From positions 1 through 23,810 of the forward strand of contig CAZIGW010000257.1 of the NCBI GenBank assembly GCA_964538565.1: a DNA stretch of 23,810 nt, in the 5' to 3' direction. Under the pieces are notes generated by a model. It saw only the letters and a list, made by a program, of their open reading frames with translations. It ran no database searches and was not told where the DNA came from. A program made the position numbers and the translations under genes. The stretch comes from CAYVBN01 sp964538565. Lineage in GTDB: Bacteria > Pseudomonadota > Alphaproteobacteria > Rhizobiales > Xanthobacteraceae. Shown here piece by piece: positions 22,539 through 23,810 of the stretch (its first letter is position 1; every line of letters starts with the position of its first letter).

Positions 22539-23419
22539 TGCTCCGGCCTCTCGCCGATGGTCACCGTGAGCTCCATCGGTTCGCCGGCACGCCGCAGCGA
22601 CAGCCGCACCGCCGTTCCGACACTGTCGGGGCCGAGCGCGCGCAGCAGCGCGTGCACCCCTCCCAACGAGCGACCATCCCAGGCGACGATGACGTCGCCT
22701 TGCCGGACGCCCGCGGTCGCGCCGGGCCCGGTCTGATCGACGTTCATCACCATGGCGCCGATATCGGCATCGTCGAGGCGGACGGGCCGCAGGCCGAGCC
22801 CCAGATAGCCGCGGGGGATGCGGCCGCGCGCGTCGAGCTGGGTGGCCACGGACTCGATGGTGCGCCCCGGAATGACGAGCACGCGTCGCCGGGGCCCGAA
22901 CACCGCCATGCCGATGGCGCGGCCCTCCGCGTCGAGAACGAGCCCGCCTTCGCTGCGCCGTGGCAGCGTGACGTCGAGTTCGATGCGCGCGTCGATGGCG
23001 CCGCCGCGCAAGCTGCGCCACGCGCCTGCCGCATAGGCCACCACGCCGAGCGACACGCGTGGCGCGCCCTCCTCGGCTCCGACCACGACCGCGAGCGAAC
23101 CGGCCGTCGGCGGCTCGGGAGCGGGCGACGGCGCGGCGACGTCGGAATTCTCCGCGCGCAACAAGGCGAGGTCGGTCGTCGGATCGCGGCCGGCGAGCGT
23201 GGCGGACGTCTTCCGGCCACCCGGCAGTACCACCTCGAACGCATCGTCGTCCGCGAGCGATTCCTCGGCGGTGACCACGAGACCTGGCCGCCAGGCCATG
23301 CCGCTGGTCCGGAACCGCCGGGAATGGATCGCCACCACGGCAGGCGCCGCCCGGGCGACGAGGCCCGAGAGTGCGGCGGAAAAGGAGCGAAGGGACGAAA
23401 TCGAATCGACATCGGGCAT
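22535..23419 (-). CDS. HtrA-like (S1C) PDZ protein, probable pseudoprotease
   Basis: The 294-residue protein has a trypsin-like S1C domain (about 20-195) and a C-terminal PDZ domain (about 203-288: GYLGLGLRPVRL, then GPGATAGVRQGDVIVAWDGR). The catalytic triad is broken: the TNNHVV histidine position is Glu53 in TAEESLA, and the GNSGG serine position is Glu157 in RSEGG. Only Asp83 (DPTTDLALLR) is kept. It should therefore bind, not cut, protein ligands through PDZ and the dead protease cleft. No signal peptide is apparent from ATG 23419, so it is probably cytoplasmic. This ATG is favoured because AGGAG sits 6 bases upstream; ATG 23425 abuts that site. The luxR-type gene overlaps its stop codon. 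Confidence 0.85.
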   Translation of the reverse strand: MPDVDSISSLRSFSAALSGLVARAAPAVVAIHSRRFRTSGMAWRPGLVVTAEESLADDDAFEVVLPGGRKTSATLAGRDPTTDLALLRAENSDVAAPSPAPEPPTAGSLAVVVGAEEGAPRVSLGVVAYAAGAWRSLRGGAIDARIELDVTLPRRSEGGLVLDAEGRAIGMAVFGPRRRVLVIPGRTIESVATQLDARGRIPRGYLGLGLRPVRLDDADIGAMVMNVDQTGPGATAGVRQGDVIVAWDGRSLGGVHALLRALGPDSVGTAVRLSLRRAGEPMELTVTIGERPEH

Positions 23420-23470
23420 GGACATCTCCTGCTTTGCCCCAATGTGCGGACGCGAAGCAGGTTTGCCTAC

Positions 23471-23484
23471 TGCCCGGTCGGGCA
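23471..23484. repeat. Short inverted repeat upstream of the HtrA-like gene
   Basis: TGCCCG-GT-CGGGCA is a 6-2-6 inverted repeat 52 bases before the HtrA-like ATG. It could be an operator for that gene, for example bound by the coupled LuxR-type regulator, or a chance GC-rich palindrome. Confidence 0.35.
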
Positions 23485-23792
23485 GGTCCGATCGCGCGGC
23501 GCGACCCCCGGGGCCCGTCGGCCGGCCCGGATCCGGCCAGCTTCGGCCCAGGACCGGAAGGGCCCCCCGCCCCATCGATGCCAGCGGAATGTCATCGCCG
23601 CGGCATGCACTTCCTGCCGCCCGCGCTGTGCGGCCTTCCCGCCTCCCGATGCGGCGGCGCATCGGAGCGCCTGACCAAAAACTGGGCGACTGGACACTTT
23701 TTGGGCTCACAGCGGTTCCGACCTGCCGGCGCGAACCACGATCTGCGGAAATGTGCAGCGACAGTCAGCCATTTAGCGGGCAGCGAAGCCTC

Positions 23793-23807
23793 TGGCACGC
23801 TCCTTGC
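23793..23807 (+). promoter_or_regulatory. Sigma-54 (-24/-12) promoter pointing out of the window
   Basis: TGGCACGCTCCTTGC matches the sigma-54 consensus TGGCACG-N4-TTGC at every defined position with GG-N10-GC spacing. It lies in a non-coding region at the right edge, oriented rightwards, so the regulated gene starts beyond position 23810. An exact match is expected by chance only about 0.05 times in both strands of this window. Confidence 0.8.
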
Positions 23808-23810
23808 GAT

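Larger units (their letters stand above)
23420..23810. other. Intergenic region at the right edge
   Basis: I see no convincing gene in this 391-base stretch; short open frames here lack family features. It holds the ribosome-binding site of the HtrA-like gene, the palindrome at 23471-23484, a less GC-rich part at about 23675-23790, and the sigma-54 element at 23793-23807 that points right, so it is probably a divergent promoter region. Confidence 0.5.

Overview
The window is high-GC DNA from an alphaproteobacterium, most likely a Hyphomicrobiales (Rhizobiales) member. The best evidence is the core block read on the minus strand: ntrY, ntrX, a D-amino-acid transaminase gene, hfq and hflX, converging on a plus-strand mazG. 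I recognise this order from that group. No rRNA, tRNA, CRISPR array or insertion sequence was seen.

Positions 1-5027 (+) form one tight operon entering from the left edge: the 3' part of an NrtD/TauB-type ABC ATPase, a creatininase-family amidohydrolase, a type III glutamine synthetase, a NikR-like ribbon-helix-helix regulator, a ureohydrolase resembling the Ni-dependent guanidine hydrolase GdmH, and a small protein with a histidine-rich N-terminus. I read it as an import and hydrolysis pathway for guanidine or a substituted guanidine, with capture of the released amine or ammonia. The regulator has lost two of the four classical NikR nickel ligands. The His-rich protein may replace the HypA/HypB-like nickel chaperones known from other GdmH loci.

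Positions 5064-13654 hold a divergent TetR gene and a second plus-strand cluster: an OsmC-like protein, an acyl-CoA-dehydrogenase-fold flavoprotein without the usual catalytic glutamate, a two-domain rhodanese, a ferredoxin reductase, a cyanate/nitrate-type ABC transporter (Tat-exported binding protein, permease, ATPase) and cyanase. Two palindromes with a GACCGGTC core lie between tetR and osmC. Sigma-54-like -24/-12 elements precede osmC and the ABC genes. The set suggests redox and sulfur-transfer chemistry feeding cyanate to cyanase, with nitrogen released as ammonia; the starting substrate is unknown.

Positions 13683-21903 carry a SAM methyltransferase gene (-), mazG (+) and the hflX-hfq-dat-ntrX-ntrY block (-). 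A hairpin plus T-tract overlapping the mazG 3' end looks like the hflX terminator. NtrX lacks the GAFTGA loop needed to work with sigma-54.

Positions 22167-23419 (-) hold a translationally coupled pair: an HtrA-fold protein whose catalytic His and Ser positions are both Glu (a likely pseudoprotease) and a 123-residue LuxR-type regulator. The right edge ends in a perfect-consensus sigma-54 promoter pointing out of the window.
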